Shown piece by piece: positions 33,330 through 42,962 of a DNA stretch of 64,000 bases. The number at the start of each line of letters is the position of its first letter. Position 1 is the stretch's first letter. The stretch comes from Bacillus sp. FJAT-25509 (lineage in GTDB: Bacteria; Bacillota; Bacilli; Bacillales; Bacillaceae_G). A program made the translations under genes and the position numbers. The DNA is taken from NCBI RefSeq assembly GCF_001420605.1, contig NZ_LJIZ01000016.1:372001-436000 (forward strand), in the 5' to 3' direction. The notes beneath the pieces are model-generated. The model saw nothing but the letters and a program-made list of their open reading frames with translations, did not search any database and was not told the DNA's origin.

Positions 33330-33427
33330 ATAAAAAAACTCTTTGTGATTTTACACAAAGAGTCCGAGTGCGTTGCTTAAGAAGGCAGCAACTAACTAGA
33401 CCCTTTGTTAGCCTCTCTGGACCAAAT
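33330..33427 (-). promoter_or_regulatory. PyrR-dependent attenuator between pyrR and pyrP
   Basis: The minus-strand RNA contains GGTCCAGAGAGGC (33423-33411), the conserved loop of PyrR binding sites, followed by a terminator ACTCTTTGTG / CACAAAGAGT with a T run (33365-33332). PyrR bound with UMP stabilises the anti-antiterminator, so the terminator forms and downstream pyr genes fall silent. Confidence 0.92.
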
Positions 33428-33440
33428 TTAAAAGGGACTT

Positions 33441-33989
<549 letters not shown>

Positions 33990-34015
33990 TTACCTCCTAC
34001 TTTTATAGTGTAGAA

Positions 34016-34116
34016 GCAAAAAACCCTCTTGCCCGATGGACAAGAGGGTAGCGCAAAAGGATACAATTATCCCTTTTCATTTTTCCGCTTCCTTCTCAAC
34101 CTCACGGGGTTGTGTT
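34016..34116 (-). promoter_or_regulatory. PyrR-dependent attenuator in the pyr leader
   Basis: The leader RNA has GTGAGGTTGAGAAGG (34103-34089), a variant of the PyrR loop and flank, then the terminator ACCCTCTTGTCC / GGGCAAGAGGGT with T run (34052-34018). The loop reads CCCCGTGAGG in place of the usual CCAGAGAGG form, so binding strength may differ from the second site. Confidence 0.88.
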
Positions 34117-34138
34117 AAAGGTTCATTCAACTGTCCTC

Positions 34139-34167
34139 ATTATGACCTATGTTTCAATCATTGTCAA
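34139..34167 (-). promoter_or_regulatory. Sigma-A promoter of the pyr operon
   Basis: TTGACA (34167-34162), 17 bases, CATAAT (34144-34139) on the minus strand. It starts 4 bases after the stop of the upstream pseudouridine synthase gene and about 25 bases before the attenuator. Confidence 0.85.
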
Positions 34168-34170
34168 CAG

Positions 34171-35079
34171 TTATCTGCGTAATTGTTCAATAATATTTTC
34201 TAGTACTTTTGGAATAGGTGATGAAAACTCTAAATACTCATTTGTTCTTGGATGTTTAAATCCTAAAACAGCTGCATGTAGTGCTTGACCATCTATATCT
34301 AATGTTTTACGAGGTCCATACTTAGGATCACCAGCTAACGGGTAACCTATATATTTCATATGAACACGAATTTGGTGTGTACGGCCTGTTTCAAGCTGAC
34401 ATTCAACTAAAGTAAACTCATCAAATCGATCTAATACTCTAAAATGAGTCACTGCCTCTTTACTATTATCTTCAGTAACCGTCATACTTTGACGATCATT
34501 TTTATCTCGTCCGATTGGCGCATCAATTGTGCCTTCTTCATGCGGAATTACCCCATGTACAATCGCAATATACTTACGTACAGAAGTTTTTTGACGTAAT
34601 TGCTCTGCAAGCTTCTCATGAGCTACATCGTTTTTTGCAACCATTAATAAACCTGAAGTATCCTTATCGATTCGATGTACGATACCAGGTCTTAATACAC
34701 CATTAATGCCAGATAAATCTTTACAATGATACATTAAAGCGTTCACTAAAGTACCCGTTTCATGACCTAATGCAGGATGAACTACCATACCACGTGGTTT
34801 ATTTACTACAATAACATCCGCATCCTCATAGTAAACCTCTAGTGGAATATTCTCAAGCTTAACTTCTAATGGCTTTGGATCAGGTACTGAAACTGATATT
34901 TCATCGCCCTGTTTCACTTTATAATTACGTTTAATTTTTTCACCGTTCACTAATACAAAATCTTCTTTTAACCATGCTTGTACTTGTGACCTTGACCACT
35001 CATCGTTTTGAGTTGCAATAAACGTATCGATTCTTTCTAAATGTTGATCCTCTTGAACTGTAAAAGCAAATACTGTCAT
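34171..35079 (-). CDS. ylyB: RluD-family 23S rRNA pseudouridine synthase
   Basis: 302 aa. The N-terminal S4 domain (about residues 14-75) is followed by the catalytic domain with the Asp in [15 protein letters not shown] near residue 137, and the conserved [11 protein letters not shown] near 222. It should convert uridines of 23S rRNA, by family, but the exact positions are unknown. It overlaps lspA by 4 bases, and the order lspA-ylyB-pyrR is standard in Bacillus. Confidence 0.94.
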   Translation of the reverse strand: MTVFAFTVQEDQHLERIDTFIATQNDEWSRSQVQAWLKEDFVLVNGEKIKRNYKVKQGDEISVSVPDPKPLEVKLENIPLEVYYEDADVIVVNKPRGMVVHPALGHETGTLVNALMYHCKDLSGINGVLRPGIVHRIDKDTSGLLMVAKNDVAHEKLAEQLRQKTSVRKYIAIVHGVIPHEEGTIDAPIGRDKNDRQSMTVTEDNSKEAVTHFRVLDRFDEFTLVECQLETGRTHQIRVHMKYIGYPLAGDPKYGPRKTLDIDGQALHAAVLGFKHPRTNEYLEFSSPIPKVLENIIEQLRR

Positions 35080-35534
35080 TTCTTAACTCCTCTTTTATCT
35101 TCCAATAAAGTAATAATAAATAATAAAATAACGCCTACACAAAGCGCTGAATCCGCGATATTAAACACAGGGAAATCATAATTAAAAATATAAACATGAA
35201 TAAAATCAACTACTTCTTTACGGAAGAATCGATCAATAAAATTACCTATTGCACCACCTAAAACTAATCCTAAAGATAGACCAAGGAATCGATCTCCTTT
35301 AGCGTGCTTTTGGATAAAGTAAATCACTGCTATCACAAAGACTAAAGTAATTAAATAAAAGAAGCCCATTTTCCCTTGGAGCATTCCCCAAGCCGCTCCT
35401 TGATTGCGATGTGATGTTATGTAAAAAATATTTTTAATAATTTCAATATTTTCTCCTAAATACATCTTCTTTAATACTGCAAGTTTTGTCAGTTGATCAA
35501 TTAAAATGACAATTACCGCAATAATATATGCCAT
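35076..35534 (-). CDS. lspA: Lipoprotein signal peptidase (signal peptidase II)
   Basis: 152-aa aspartic membrane protease that removes the signal peptide from prolipoproteins after lipidation. Four hydrophobic helices are visible; the catalytic aspartates lie in GNFIDRFF near residue 100 and [11 protein letters not shown] near 127. It is translationally coupled to the pseudouridine synthase gene by a 4-base overlap. Confidence 0.96.
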   Translation of the reverse strand: MAYIIAVIVILIDQLTKLAVLKKMYLGENIEIIKNIFYITSHRNQGAAWGMLQGKMGFFYLITLVFVIAVIYFIQKHAKGDRFLGLSLGLVLGGAIGNFIDRFFRKEVVDFIHVYIFNYDFPVFNIADSALCVGVILLFIITLLEDKRGVKK

Positions 35535-35605
35535 ATTTATCCCCTACCTTATTAGATATCTCATCAAATTTTAGCATAGGGGAAACGTTTATACAATGAA
35601 TAGTA

Positions 35606-35929
35606 TTAGTAATGATTTCTTACAAAACTAAAATCCTCTAATGTTCGACCTGTTGGAAGCACTTTTAACTTTTCAATTGGAATAGCTTGCCCGGTTACTT
35701 CACAATAACCAAATAATCCATGATCAATTTTTTGCAGGGCAATCTCAATATCATATAAATCATTTTGCATGTCTTCAACGAGAATTTGATGTTTATTTAT
35801 CTCCTCGAAAATTGATTGATGCTGCTCAATATCAGAAGAACTTATTGGTTCAGAAAATAAACGATGTAGCAATTCATTTTTAATTAGTTCGAGCTCTTGT
35901 TTAATAAAGAAAATTTCATTGCTCCTCAT
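35606..35929 (-). CDS. DksA/TraR-like (YlyA-type) protein with reduced zinc finger
   Basis: 107 aa. The first 60 residues form a charged helical hairpin; the C-terminus FGYCEVTGQAIPIEKLKVLP resembles the DksA/TraR C4 zinc finger, but only one of the four Cys remains, so zinc binding is unlikely. It sits between lspA and ileS, where B. subtilis has ylyA, a DksA-like RNA polymerase-binding protein. The ATG at 35929 has GGGAG 8 bases upstream; further upstream starts are possible. Confidence 0.75.
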   Translation of the reverse strand: MRSNEIFFIKQELELIKNELLHRLFSEPISSSDIEQHQSIFEEINKHQILVEDMQNDLYDIEIALQKIDHGLFGYCEVTGQAIPIEKLKVLPTGRTLEDFSFVRNHY

Positions 35930-36101
35930 CTTCTTCACTCCCAATTTATTTATGTAAAAATACTTTTCCCTCAATATCAAGTCGATAATAGGTGAAACTT
36001 TTTCCTTTTAAGGAAATGGCAAAAGATTTTTCCATTCATAATTGTGATGTAAAGTAATTATTGCTCTAAAGGAATGTTTCTTAAAATTGTTTGATCTCAA
36101 T

Positions 36102-36147
36102 AAAAAAAGAAAACCCGCATAGGTTCATTTACCTGTTGCGGGTTTTC
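36102..36147 (-). terminator. Terminator of the CAP-domain gene
   Basis: GAAAACCCGCA and TGCGGGTTTTC pair perfectly around a 17-base loop and are followed by T7 on the minus strand. Confidence 0.92.
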
Positions 36148-36190
36148 CTTCTGTATTGCAAAAATTCAATTTAAACATTAAGTAGCATGA

Positions 36191-36883
36191 TTAGTCTGTA
36201 AATTGTTGCGTCCAGTAAGTTCCTACTTTACCTACGCCAAGTTGTTTAAAATTAGGGCTCATGATGTTCGCTCTATGACCTGTTGAATTCATCCAATCAG
36301 TCATTACTTCTTTTGCGTTTGTTTGACCATGTGCAATGTTTTCACCTTTATATCCACCATTAAAGCTTAATGTTGAATGATACATATTGTTCGCATTACT
36401 CATTGTTTGTGACCACGTTTGAGCCGTTCCGTTTAAATAGCTAGATAGTGTTAATGGCTTTAATCCGCCTTTCCCACGCTCGATATTTACTAAGTCTAAA
36501 ATTTGTTGTTGAGTCGAGGAATTAGAACTAGCTGGTGTAGTCGGATTTGATGGTGTTGTTGTTGGATTAGATGGTGTTGCTGGATTTGTTGTTTTTGTTG
36601 GCGGAACATATTTTACGTATTTTTTCAGAATATATCTTATCTTACCTTTATAGCTGATCTTAACAAAAATACTATTGTAACCTGAGTAGTTAATTTTTTG
36701 GTTTTTAGCAAGGTATCCAACTGTTTTAGAACTACTCCACGGCTTTTCTTTAACTGACAATTTAGTAGCAGTTATTGCACCTGAAGTCGCTCCAGCATAT
36801 GTTGCGCCTAATCCTATAAACATTGGCATTGCGATTGCAACCCCTAAAACTGTTTGAGTTACTTTTTTGAATGTTTTTTTCAA
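36191..36883 (-). CDS. Secreted SH3-like and CAP (SCP/YkwD) domain protein
   Basis: 230 aa. Signal peptide of about 32 residues (MKKTFKKVTQTVLGVAIAMP to YAGA-TS), an SH3b-like wall-binding region at about 36-92, a low-complexity Pro-Thr-Ser-Asn linker (95-122), and a CAP domain with QILDLVNIERGKGGLKPL, the GENIAHG motif near 180 and STGHRANIMSPNF near 200. It resembles B. subtilis YkwD/YlbC and the spore-coat CAP proteins. The biochemical role of bacterial CAP proteins is unsettled. Its promoter shares a 17-bp motif with the neighbouring HTH gene. Confidence 0.9.
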   Translation of the reverse strand: MKKTFKKVTQTVLGVAIAMPMFIGLGATYAGATSGAITATKLSVKEKPWSSSKTVGYLAKNQKINYSGYNSIFVKISYKGKIRYILKKYVKYVPPTKTTNPATPSNPTTTPSNPTTPASSNSSTQQQILDLVNIERGKGGLKPLTLSSYLNGTAQTWSQTMSNANNMYHSTLSFNGGYKGENIAHGQTNAKEVMTDWMNSTGHRANIMSPNFKQLGVGKVGTYWTQQFTD

Positions 36884-36935
36884 ATTGTTTTCCCCCAGTC
36901 GTTTTTTGTAAGTTGTTATCGCTTACATGAATTAT

Positions 36936-36952
36936 CATACATCAACACATAC
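36936..36952 (-). promoter_or_regulatory. 17-bp motif upstream of the CAP gene
   Basis: Minus strand GTATGTGTTGATGTATG, 52 bases before the CAP start codon. It matches 15 of 17 bases of the motif at 37408-37424. Flanking GTATGTATGTATG repeats extend it. It may overlap a -35 element (TTGATG). Confidence 0.6.
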
Positions 36953-36973
36953 ATACATACAATTCAAAAATAA

Positions 36974-37007
36974 AAAAAGGAAGATTATACTAATGATCAT
37001 CCTTTTT
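36974..37007 (-). terminator. Terminator overlapping the end of the HTH gene
   Basis: AAAAAGGATGAT pairs with ATCTTCCTTTTT (one mismatch) on the minus strand with a T run; the TGA of the HTH gene lies in the first arm. Confidence 0.7.
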
Positions 37008-37362
37008 CACCTTCAAATTCTTTTCTATATTCTTCTTTAAGAATTTCTTTTACATCATCTCTTTTAATAAACTCTTTTACAAATTCTCTAATTCCTTGTT
37101 TTCTCATTTCTTCGAGCATTTCATTTCTAATTCCTTCAATACTAACGGACTTATCAATTTCTTTTTTGAGGATCCCTTTAATATCTGGTTCCTTTATTCC
37201 TAAAAGATAATATGAGCGCTTGATACTTTGTTGTATACTTGAACGACTTTTCTGCTCTAAGTCAGCTATTTCTTGGTAACTGTATCCCTTTTCTCTTAAA
37301 TCTATTCTCTTCTTCATTAATTCAGTTAATTTTTCCCAATTTGGATTATTTTCATAATTCAT
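36997..37362 (-). CDS. Small HTH protein with a charged helical tail
   Basis: 121 aa. Residues 20-55, with KGYSYQEIADLEQKSRSSIQ followed by QSIKRSYY, form a helix-turn-helix like sigma region 4 or a terminase small subunit. From residue 60 the chain is highly charged and alpha-helical, suggesting a dimerisation coiled coil. The neighbouring CAP gene shares a promoter motif with it, so it may regulate itself and that gene (inference). No named family recognised. Confidence 0.65.
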   Translation of the reverse strand: MNYENNPNWEKLTELMKKRIDLREKGYSYQEIADLEQKSRSSIQQSIKRSYYLLGIKEPDIKGILKKEIDKSVSIEGIRNEMLEEMRKQGIREFVKEFIKRDDVKEILKEEYRKEFEGEKG

Positions 37363-37407
37363 TATGTATTAACCTCTTATATCTTATTTATAGTACTGTA
37401 CACATAC

Positions 37408-37424
37408 CATACACCAATACATAC
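37408..37424 (-). promoter_or_regulatory. 17-bp motif upstream of the HTH gene
   Basis: Minus strand GTATGTATTGGTGTATG, 45 bases before the start codon. It nearly matches the site upstream of the CAP gene at similar distance. A TATAAA lies further downstream. Confidence 0.6.
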
Positions 37425-37466
37425 TTTTTTACAATTTATGAAAAAGATAATAACAAAAACGTTCAA

Positions 37467-37497
37467 AAAGAGCCGAAAGTTTAAACTTTCGACTCTT
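37467..37497 (-). terminator. Terminator of ileS
   Basis: AAGAGTCGAAAGTTT and AAACTTTCGGCTCTT form a 15-bp stem with one wobble and a T run on the minus strand. Confidence 0.93.
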
Positions 37498-37524
37498 CTT
37501 TAATGTGCTTATACACTTTTTAAT

Positions 37525-40281
37525 TTAAATACCTTTTACAACACTTGCACAACGTAAGCAAAGTGTAGCGTGCTCTTCATCTTTTCCTACTTCTTCAGTA
37601 ACTACCCAGCATCTTTCACAAGTTTCACCTGTCGCAGGAGTTACTTCAATACTTAATGTATCAAATTTTTGAGCTGTTTCAGGAGCTTGTTCATTGCTAT
37701 TTGCAATTTCAACTTGAGAAACAATTAATAATTGTTTGAAGTCTTCATTAATAGAGTTTAATAACTCTGCTACTTCTGCATTTGGATAGATTTTCACTGA
37801 TGCAGTTAGAGATTTACCGATTACTTTTTCATTACGTGCAACTTCAAGTGCTTTTAATACGTCATCACGTAAATCCATGAATTTTTCCCACTTAGCTTCT
37901 AAGCTTTGTGTATCGCCGAAATCTTTAACATCTGGCATTTCAGTTAAGAAAATACTATCAACTGTAGCTCCTGCCATATGTGACCAAACTTCTTCAGCTG
38001 TATGAGGTAAAATTGGAGCAACTAAACGAGTTAGTGCTTGTAATGATTCATGTAATACTGTTTGAATTGCTAAACGATCTTTATTCGTTTTTTGCTCAAT
38101 ATATAAAACATCTTTTGATAAATCAAAATAGAAAGAACTTAATTCTGTTGTACAGAAGTTTTGAATTGTGTGGTAAACATTTGCAAATTCATATTTCTCG
38201 TATGATTCACGAACAGTTTTAACTACATTGTTTAACTTAACTAACATGTATTGATCTAATTCGCGTAGCTCTTCATATTTTAATGCATCTTGTTCTGCAT
38301 TAAATCCATCTAAGTTACCTAGTAAGAAACGGAACGTATTACGGATTTTACGGTATACTTCAGCAACTTGTTTCATTAAAGCGTCAGAAATACGAACATC
38401 CGATTGATAATCTACAGACGCTACCCATAGACGTAAAATATCTGAACCATATTGATTCATAATTTTTGATGGTAGGACGATGTTACCAATTGATTTACTC
38501 ATTTTACGACCTTCACCATCTAAAACGAAACCATGGCTTACTACAGCTTTATAAGGAGCTTGACCTGTAACAGCAACACTTGTACTTAATGAAGAGTTAA
38601 ACCAACCACGGTATTGGTCAGAACCTTCTAAGTAAATGTCAGCAGGGAAAGATAATTCCTCACGAGTGTTTAATACCGCTTGATGTGAAGAACCACTATC
38701 AAACCAAACATCCATGATATCTTTCTCTTTAGTGAAGTTACCATTTGGTGAACCAGGATGTGTAAATCCTTCTGGTAATAATTCTTTCGCTTCTTTTTCA
38801 AACCAAATATTTGAACCATGCTCTTTGAATAAGTTCGAAACATGTTCAATTGTTTCTTCAGTAATAATTGCTTCGCCGTCTTCAGCATAGAATACTGGGA
38901 TCGGAACTCCCCATACACGTTGACGTGAAATACACCAATCTCCACGATCACGAACCATGTTGAATAGACGAGTTTCTCCCCAAGCTGGGAACCACTTAGT
39001 ATCTTGAACAGCTTGCATTAATTGCTCACGAATTGCTTCAATTGAAGCAAACCATTGTGCAGTTGCTCGGAAGATAATTGGCTTTTTCGTTCTCCAGTCA
39101 TGTGGATAAGAGTGTGTGATAAATTGTAATTTTAATAAAGCACCTTTTTCTTCTAATGCTTTTGTAATTACTTTATTAGCTTCATCATAGAATAATCCTT
39201 CAAATCCAGGAGCTTCTTTCGTTAGTACACCTTTTTCATCTACAGGACAAAGTACTTCTAATCCATATTGTTGACCTACACGGAAGTCATCTTCACCATG
39301 ACCTGGTGCAGTATGAACACAACCTGTTCCAGCGTCAGTTGTAACATGATCACCTAAAATAACGACTGACTGGCGATCATATAAAGGATGCTTACAAATG
39401 ATTCCTTCAAGTTCTGCTCCATTATAAGTCTTTTCAACTACTGCATCTTCCCAACCTAATTCTTTTGCTACTGCATCTCTTAACTCACTAGCAACTACGA
39501 ACTTGTCACCATTTACAGATACTACATCATAGCTTAAATCAGGATGTAAACATACAGCTAAGTTAGCTGGGATTGTCCATGGAGTTGTCGTCCAAATAAT
39601 GAATTTTTCTCCACCGTTTAGAACATTTTTCCCATTTTCAACTGCAAATGCAACATAGATTGATGCAGAACGCTTATCTTGGTATTCAATTTCCGCTTCT
39701 GCAAGTGCAGATTCACTTGATGGAGACCAATATACTGGTTTTAGACCTTTATAGATTAATCCCTTAGTAGCCATTTTACCGAATACTTTAATTTGTTCAG
39801 CCTCATATTCTTTTTCAAGTGTGATATATGGTCGGTCCCAATCACCTAAAATTCCTAAACGTTTAAATTGTTCTTTTTGACGCTCTACTTGCTCGTAAGC
39901 ATATTCTTCACATAGTTTACGGAATTCTGCCACTGACATTTCTTTACGATTTACTTTTTTATTTGCTAATGCTTGTTCAATCGGTAAACCGTGAGTATCC
40001 CAACCTGGAACGTAAGGAGAACGGTATCCATTCATATTATAAAAACGAACAATGAAATCCTTTAATACTTTATTAAGTGCATGTCCCATATGAAGGTCAC
40101 CATTTGCATAAGGTGGTCCATCGTGTAAAATAAATGACGGTTTTCCTTCGTTATGTTTTTGAACAGTTGCATAAATATCTTTTTTGTTCCACTCTTCTTG
40201 AATTTGTGGCTCACGTTGAGGTAAATTCCCTCTCATAGGAAATTCAGTTTTTGGCATAAGTAACGTATCTTTGTACTCCAT
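37525..40281 (-). CDS. ileS: Isoleucyl-tRNA synthetase
   Basis: 918-aa class I enzyme charging tRNA-Ile. HIGH motif as HMGH in [14 protein letters not shown] near residue 62; KMSKS in [11 protein letters not shown] near 595; the CP1 editing domain lies between, with [17 protein letters not shown]. The C-terminal zinc ligands CERCW and CLRC end the protein. Bacterial type with a C-terminal zinc site. It is preceded by an isoleucine T-box leader and followed by a terminator. Confidence 0.98.
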   Translation of the reverse strand: MEYKDTLLMPKTEFPMRGNLPQREPQIQEEWNKKDIYATVQKHNEGKPSFILHDGPPYANGDLHMGHALNKVLKDFIVRFYNMNGYRSPYVPGWDTHGLPIEQALANKKVNRKEMSVAEFRKLCEEYAYEQVERQKEQFKRLGILGDWDRPYITLEKEYEAEQIKVFGKMATKGLIYKGLKPVYWSPSSESALAEAEIEYQDKRSASIYVAFAVENGKNVLNGGEKFIIWTTTPWTIPANLAVCLHPDLSYDVVSVNGDKFVVASELRDAVAKELGWEDAVVEKTYNGAELEGIICKHPLYDRQSVVILGDHVTTDAGTGCVHTAPGHGEDDFRVGQQYGLEVLCPVDEKGVLTKEAPGFEGLFYDEANKVITKALEEKGALLKLQFITHSYPHDWRTKKPIIFRATAQWFASIEAIREQLMQAVQDTKWFPAWGETRLFNMVRDRGDWCISRQRVWGVPIPVFYAEDGEAIITEETIEHVSNLFKEHGSNIWFEKEAKELLPEGFTHPGSPNGNFTKEKDIMDVWFDSGSSHQAVLNTREELSFPADIYLEGSDQYRGWFNSSLSTSVAVTGQAPYKAVVSHGFVLDGEGRKMSKSIGNIVLPSKIMNQYGSDILRLWVASVDYQSDVRISDALMKQVAEVYRKIRNTFRFLLGNLDGFNAEQDALKYEELRELDQYMLVKLNNVVKTVRESYEKYEFANVYHTIQNFCTTELSSFYFDLSKDVLYIEQKTNKDRLAIQTVLHESLQALTRLVAPILPHTAEEVWSHMAGATVDSIFLTEMPDVKDFGDTQSLEAKWEKFMDLRDDVLKALEVARNEKVIGKSLTASVKIYPNAEVAELLNSINEDFKQLLIVSQVEIANSNEQAPETAQKFDTLSIEVTPATGETCERCWVVTEEVGKDEEHATLCLRCASVVKGI

Positions 40282-40466
40282 TTGCTTTCCTCCATTTTTA
40301 AACTTTTTAATAGATTGATCTAAAGCTAGCCGTTTCAGGCAAGTCCAACTACTCTATGCCAGCTTACTTTACATTTTTTAATTTCCACATTAACGCATTG
40401 TATCCATCTTACAAGCCTTTTATTAGTGGAGTTGTCTATTATGTATAATAAATCGTATAAGACGCA

Positions 40467-40707
40467 AAAAACCTTCCTCATCCCAAAAAAGGGACGAGAA
40501 AGGTTTCCCGTGGTACCACCCTAATTGACAATAAATTTCATGAAATCATTGTCCACTTAGCATTCGTAACGTGAATGAAACGGCTTTTCTTACTCATTTT
40601 CAGAAAAGCACTCTAGGGTGATTTTCCTTCTATTTTCTATATCAAGCTTTCACTATCCTTGACTCGCTACATAGTTTTATAGAAGTACTCTTCCCTGTCA
40701 CCGATTT
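40467..40707 (-). ncRNA. T-box leader for isoleucyl-tRNA synthetase
   Basis: The minus-strand RNA ends with the T-box core AGGGTGGTACCACG (40522-40509) and then a terminator, AACCTTTCTCGTCCC / GGGATGAGGAAGGTT with T6. Upstream lie the stem I marks, with GTGACAGGGAAGAGTA near 40700. ATC at 40622-40620 in GGAAAATCACCC is the likely specifier codon, matching isoleucine. Uncharged tRNA-Ile would stabilise the antiterminator and let ileS be transcribed. Confidence 0.93.
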
Positions 40708-40725
40708 ACTATTAATATCTAATAA

Positions 40726-40754
40726 ATTATATTTAAAACTTTACAAATCGTCAA
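40726..40754 (-). promoter_or_regulatory. Sigma-A promoter of the ileS leader
   Basis: TTGACG (40754-40749), 17 bases, TATAAT (40731-40726) on the minus strand, immediately after the divIVA stop codon. Confidence 0.88.
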
Positions 40755-40765
40755 GGCTTATACGA

Positions 40766-41254
40766 CTAGTTTGCGATTTCTTCTGTTTCTTTATCATCTA
40801 AAATATGATCCCAATCTTCATGACCTAACATTTCTAATTGAGTTTCAATTGCCATTCTTAAACGTGTTCGGAAAACTTTGGATTGCTTCTTAAGCTCTTC
40901 AAATTCCATTGTAACTTTTCTAGATTTAATTAAAGCTTCATTGATAATACGATCAGCATTTTTCTCCGCTTCTTTAATGATCAATTTAGCTTCTTTTTGA
41001 GCACTACCTTTTACATCTTCAGCAGCTTCTTGCGCAATCAAAATTGACTTATTTAAAGTTTCTTCTATAGTAGAAAAATGCTTTAATCTTTCTTTCATAT
41101 CAAGAATTTGTTCATCTAATTGTTTCTTCTCACGAATAACTAATTCATAATCTTTAATGACTTGATCTAAAAACTCGTTAACCTCATCTTCGTCATAGCC
41201 ACGAAAACTTTTACCAAATTCTTTATTATGAATATCAAGTGGTGTTAAAGGCAA
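40766..41254 (-). CDS. divIVA: Cell-division initiation protein DivIVA
   Basis: 162-aa coiled-coil protein that binds curved membrane at septa and poles, recruiting MinJ and, in sporulation, RacA. The N-terminal membrane-binding domain reads LTPLDIHNKEFGKSFRGYDE; long coiled coils follow (about 30-65 and 80-140). The ATG has GGAGGTGG upstream. It follows ylmH, and the order ylmH-divIVA-ileS matches B. subtilis. Confidence 0.96.
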   Translation of the reverse strand: MPLTPLDIHNKEFGKSFRGYDEDEVNEFLDQVIKDYELVIREKKQLDEQILDMKERLKHFSTIEETLNKSILIAQEAAEDVKGSAQKEAKLIIKEAEKNADRIINEALIKSRKVTMEFEELKKQSKVFRTRLRMAIETQLEMLGHEDWDHILDDKETEEIAN

Positions 41255-41343
41255 TTAAGCCACCTCCATGTATGTATGTTCTTTATTAATAGGTTATAAT
41301 AAATTTTCGACAGTTTCTACGTTTTTCCTTCTACAATTTCTGA

Positions 41344-42117
41344 CTATTTTTTAACACCGTAGTTTATCCGCCATTTTTCTTTTTTTGATAAGCCATCAAT
41401 TGACATTAACATTCCTCTACCAAAACCTTTGACAGAGAATAAATCTCCTTCTTCACATAAAAACGAAGTAGAATCAATAACTCGCTGATTTACTTTAACG
41501 TGTTCGGCCTTTATTAAACTTTGAGCTTTTTGTCTCGATATATTATAGAATTCACTCAATAAGACATCTAATCTTAGTGATGACACAGTCCCATTATTAG
41601 TTTGCCAAACATCATCTGATTCAATCAATTCTTTAAATGAAATTCTACTTAATTTAATTGGCGATTTCCCAACAGAATTTAAGTTATTTTCTACAAAACT
41701 TGCTACTTCATCAGCAACAATTACTTGGATTATATCATTTTTAAGTAGAATATCACCAAATTTTCCTCTAGTGATTCCTAAAGACATTAAAGTTCCTAAA
41801 ACTTGCCGATGTGATAAAGTGTGAAATTTAGTTGCATAAACTAAGTCAAATGCAACCAAAGAATAGTCTTCTTCAACTGGTGTATAAAAACTTGGATAAA
41901 TAATTGCACGCTTTCGTTCACAATCTTCACGACCACCAAAAAAAGCGACAAAACACTCCGCTTGATTACCGATAATTGATTGCATAATCATTTGTTCTCT
42001 TAAATCAAGAAAATCTGTCAACTTAATAGAATAACGTTCAATTGCTTGTTCCTTCCAACTGATAACCTTGTCTACGAAAACATGTTCTTCTTTTCGAAAA
42101 TGATCATAAAAACTCAT
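41344..42117 (-). CDS. ylmH: YlmH, S4-domain RNA-binding protein (ribosome rescue factor)
   Basis: 257 aa. The N-terminal region (SFYDHFRKEEHVFVDKVI) is the YlmH family domain; the C-terminal S4 domain is at about 180-245 (VSSLRLDVLLSEFYNISRQK). B. subtilis RqcP/RqcH partner work identified S4-domain proteins in ribosome quality control, and YlmH has been linked to poly-Ala tailing. An upstream ATG would give 8 extra residues; the ATG at 42117 has AGAGG 9 bases before it and matches the family N-terminus. Confidence 0.88.
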   Translation of the reverse strand: MSFYDHFRKEEHVFVDKVISWKEQAIERYSIKLTDFLDLREQMIMQSIIGNQAECFVAFFGGREDCERKRAIIYPSFYTPVEEDYSLVAFDLVYATKFHTLSHRQVLGTLMSLGITRGKFGDILLKNDIIQVIVADEVASFVENNLNSVGKSPIKLSRISFKELIESDDVWQTNNGTVSSLRLDVLLSEFYNISRQKAQSLIKAEHVKVNQRVIDSTSFLCEEGDLFSVKGFGRGMLMSIDGLSKKEKWRINYGVKK

Positions 42118-42158
42118 TGATGTAATCCTCTTTTTCATCAAACTTTCAATATTAATTA

Positions 42159-42187
42159 AAAAAGAGAACCTGTTAGATTCTCTTTTT
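42159..42187 (-). terminator. Terminator between ylmG and ylmH
   Basis: AAAAAGAGAA and TTCTCTTTTT form a perfect stem around a 9-base loop with a T run on the minus strand. It overlaps the ylmG stop codon. Confidence 0.85.
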
Positions 42188-42446
42188 AAAAGTAATGAGA
42201 AATACTTATTATTCCATATCCAGCAAATTCTAAAGCAAATAATGCAATAATAGGTGAAAAATCAAACATACCGATTGATGGAACAATTCGACGGAACGGC
42301 TCTAAATATGGTTCTGATAACCTACCAATTAAGCGACCGAAGCCTGATTGTCTTATTTGAGGGAACCAAGATAAAATGATATGAATTACGATGACGTATC
42401 TATAATACTTGATTAATTGGTATAAAATATATAAAAGTAAACCCAT
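42186..42446 (-). CDS. ylmG: YggT family membrane protein YlmG
   Basis: 86 aa with two membrane helices: MGLLLYILYQLIKYYRYVIV with IHIILSWF, and IIALFALEFAGYGIISI. The loop LSEPYLEPFRRIVPSIGMFD is the family signature. YlmG-type proteins have been linked to division-site or nucleoid organisation, but their function remains unclear. Gene starts 4 bases after sepF ends, within the ylm cluster. Confidence 0.93.
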   Translation of the reverse strand: MGLLLYILYQLIKYYRYVIVIHIILSWFPQIRQSGFGRLIGRLSEPYLEPFRRIVPSIGMFDFSPIIALFALEFAGYGIISISHYF

Positions 42447-42450
42447 TTAA

Positions 42451-42957
42451 TTACCACCTTTTAACGGAATTTTCTTCCTCAAATAACATATCTGTAATCG
42501 TTCCAGAAATATCAATATTATCAGGTGTACAAATAAACGTATTTGTACCAATTTTTTTTATATCTCCACTTATTGCATAAACTGTACCACTTAAGAAATC
42601 AACAAAGCGTTTAGCTTGATCGATTTGCATTTGTTGTAAATTGATCACAACTGCTTTTTTTGATTTTAAATGATCTGCAACATCCTGTGCTTCTGCATAT
42701 TCACGCGGCTGCGCTAATACAACTTTTGACGACAAAGAAGCTCCTCCTGGTATACTTACTAATTTTTGCTTTGATGCATTTCGCTCATGATTAATTTCTT
42801 CATTTGCATGTTTAGAAAATTGTTGTTGTTGATATTGTTTTTGTTGCTGATGTTGTTGTTGTTGCTGTTGTTGCTGTTTTTGCTCTTCGTATTCATAATC
42901 ATCTTCATACTCATCTTCCATTGCAAAAAAGTTTCTTACTTTCCCAATAATACTCAT
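42451..42957 (-). CDS. sepF: Cell division protein SepF
   Basis: 168 aa. The N-terminal amphipathic helix [20 protein letters not shown] anchors it to the membrane; the C-terminal domain (about 80-165, with [20 protein letters not shown] and [17 protein letters not shown]) assembles FtsZ filaments into rings. The linker is unusually rich in glutamine, about 17 Gln in a 24-residue stretch (residues 26-49). SepF has N- and C-terminal lengths otherwise normal. Confidence 0.95.
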   Translation of the reverse strand: MSIIGKVRNFFAMEDEYEDDYEYEEQKQQQQQQQQHQQQKQYQQQQFSKHANEEINHERNASKQKLVSIPGGASLSSKVVLAQPREYAEAQDVADHLKSKKAVVINLQQMQIDQAKRFVDFLSGTVYAISGDIKKIGTNTFICTPDNIDISGTITDMLFEEENSVKRW

Positions 42958-42962
42958 CTTCT

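Noticed and set aside
42820-42890. CRISPR-like or tandem repeat at the sepF Gln tract
   Set aside because: CAA/CAG codon repeats within a coding gene; no spacers. No CRISPR array was seen anywhere in the window.
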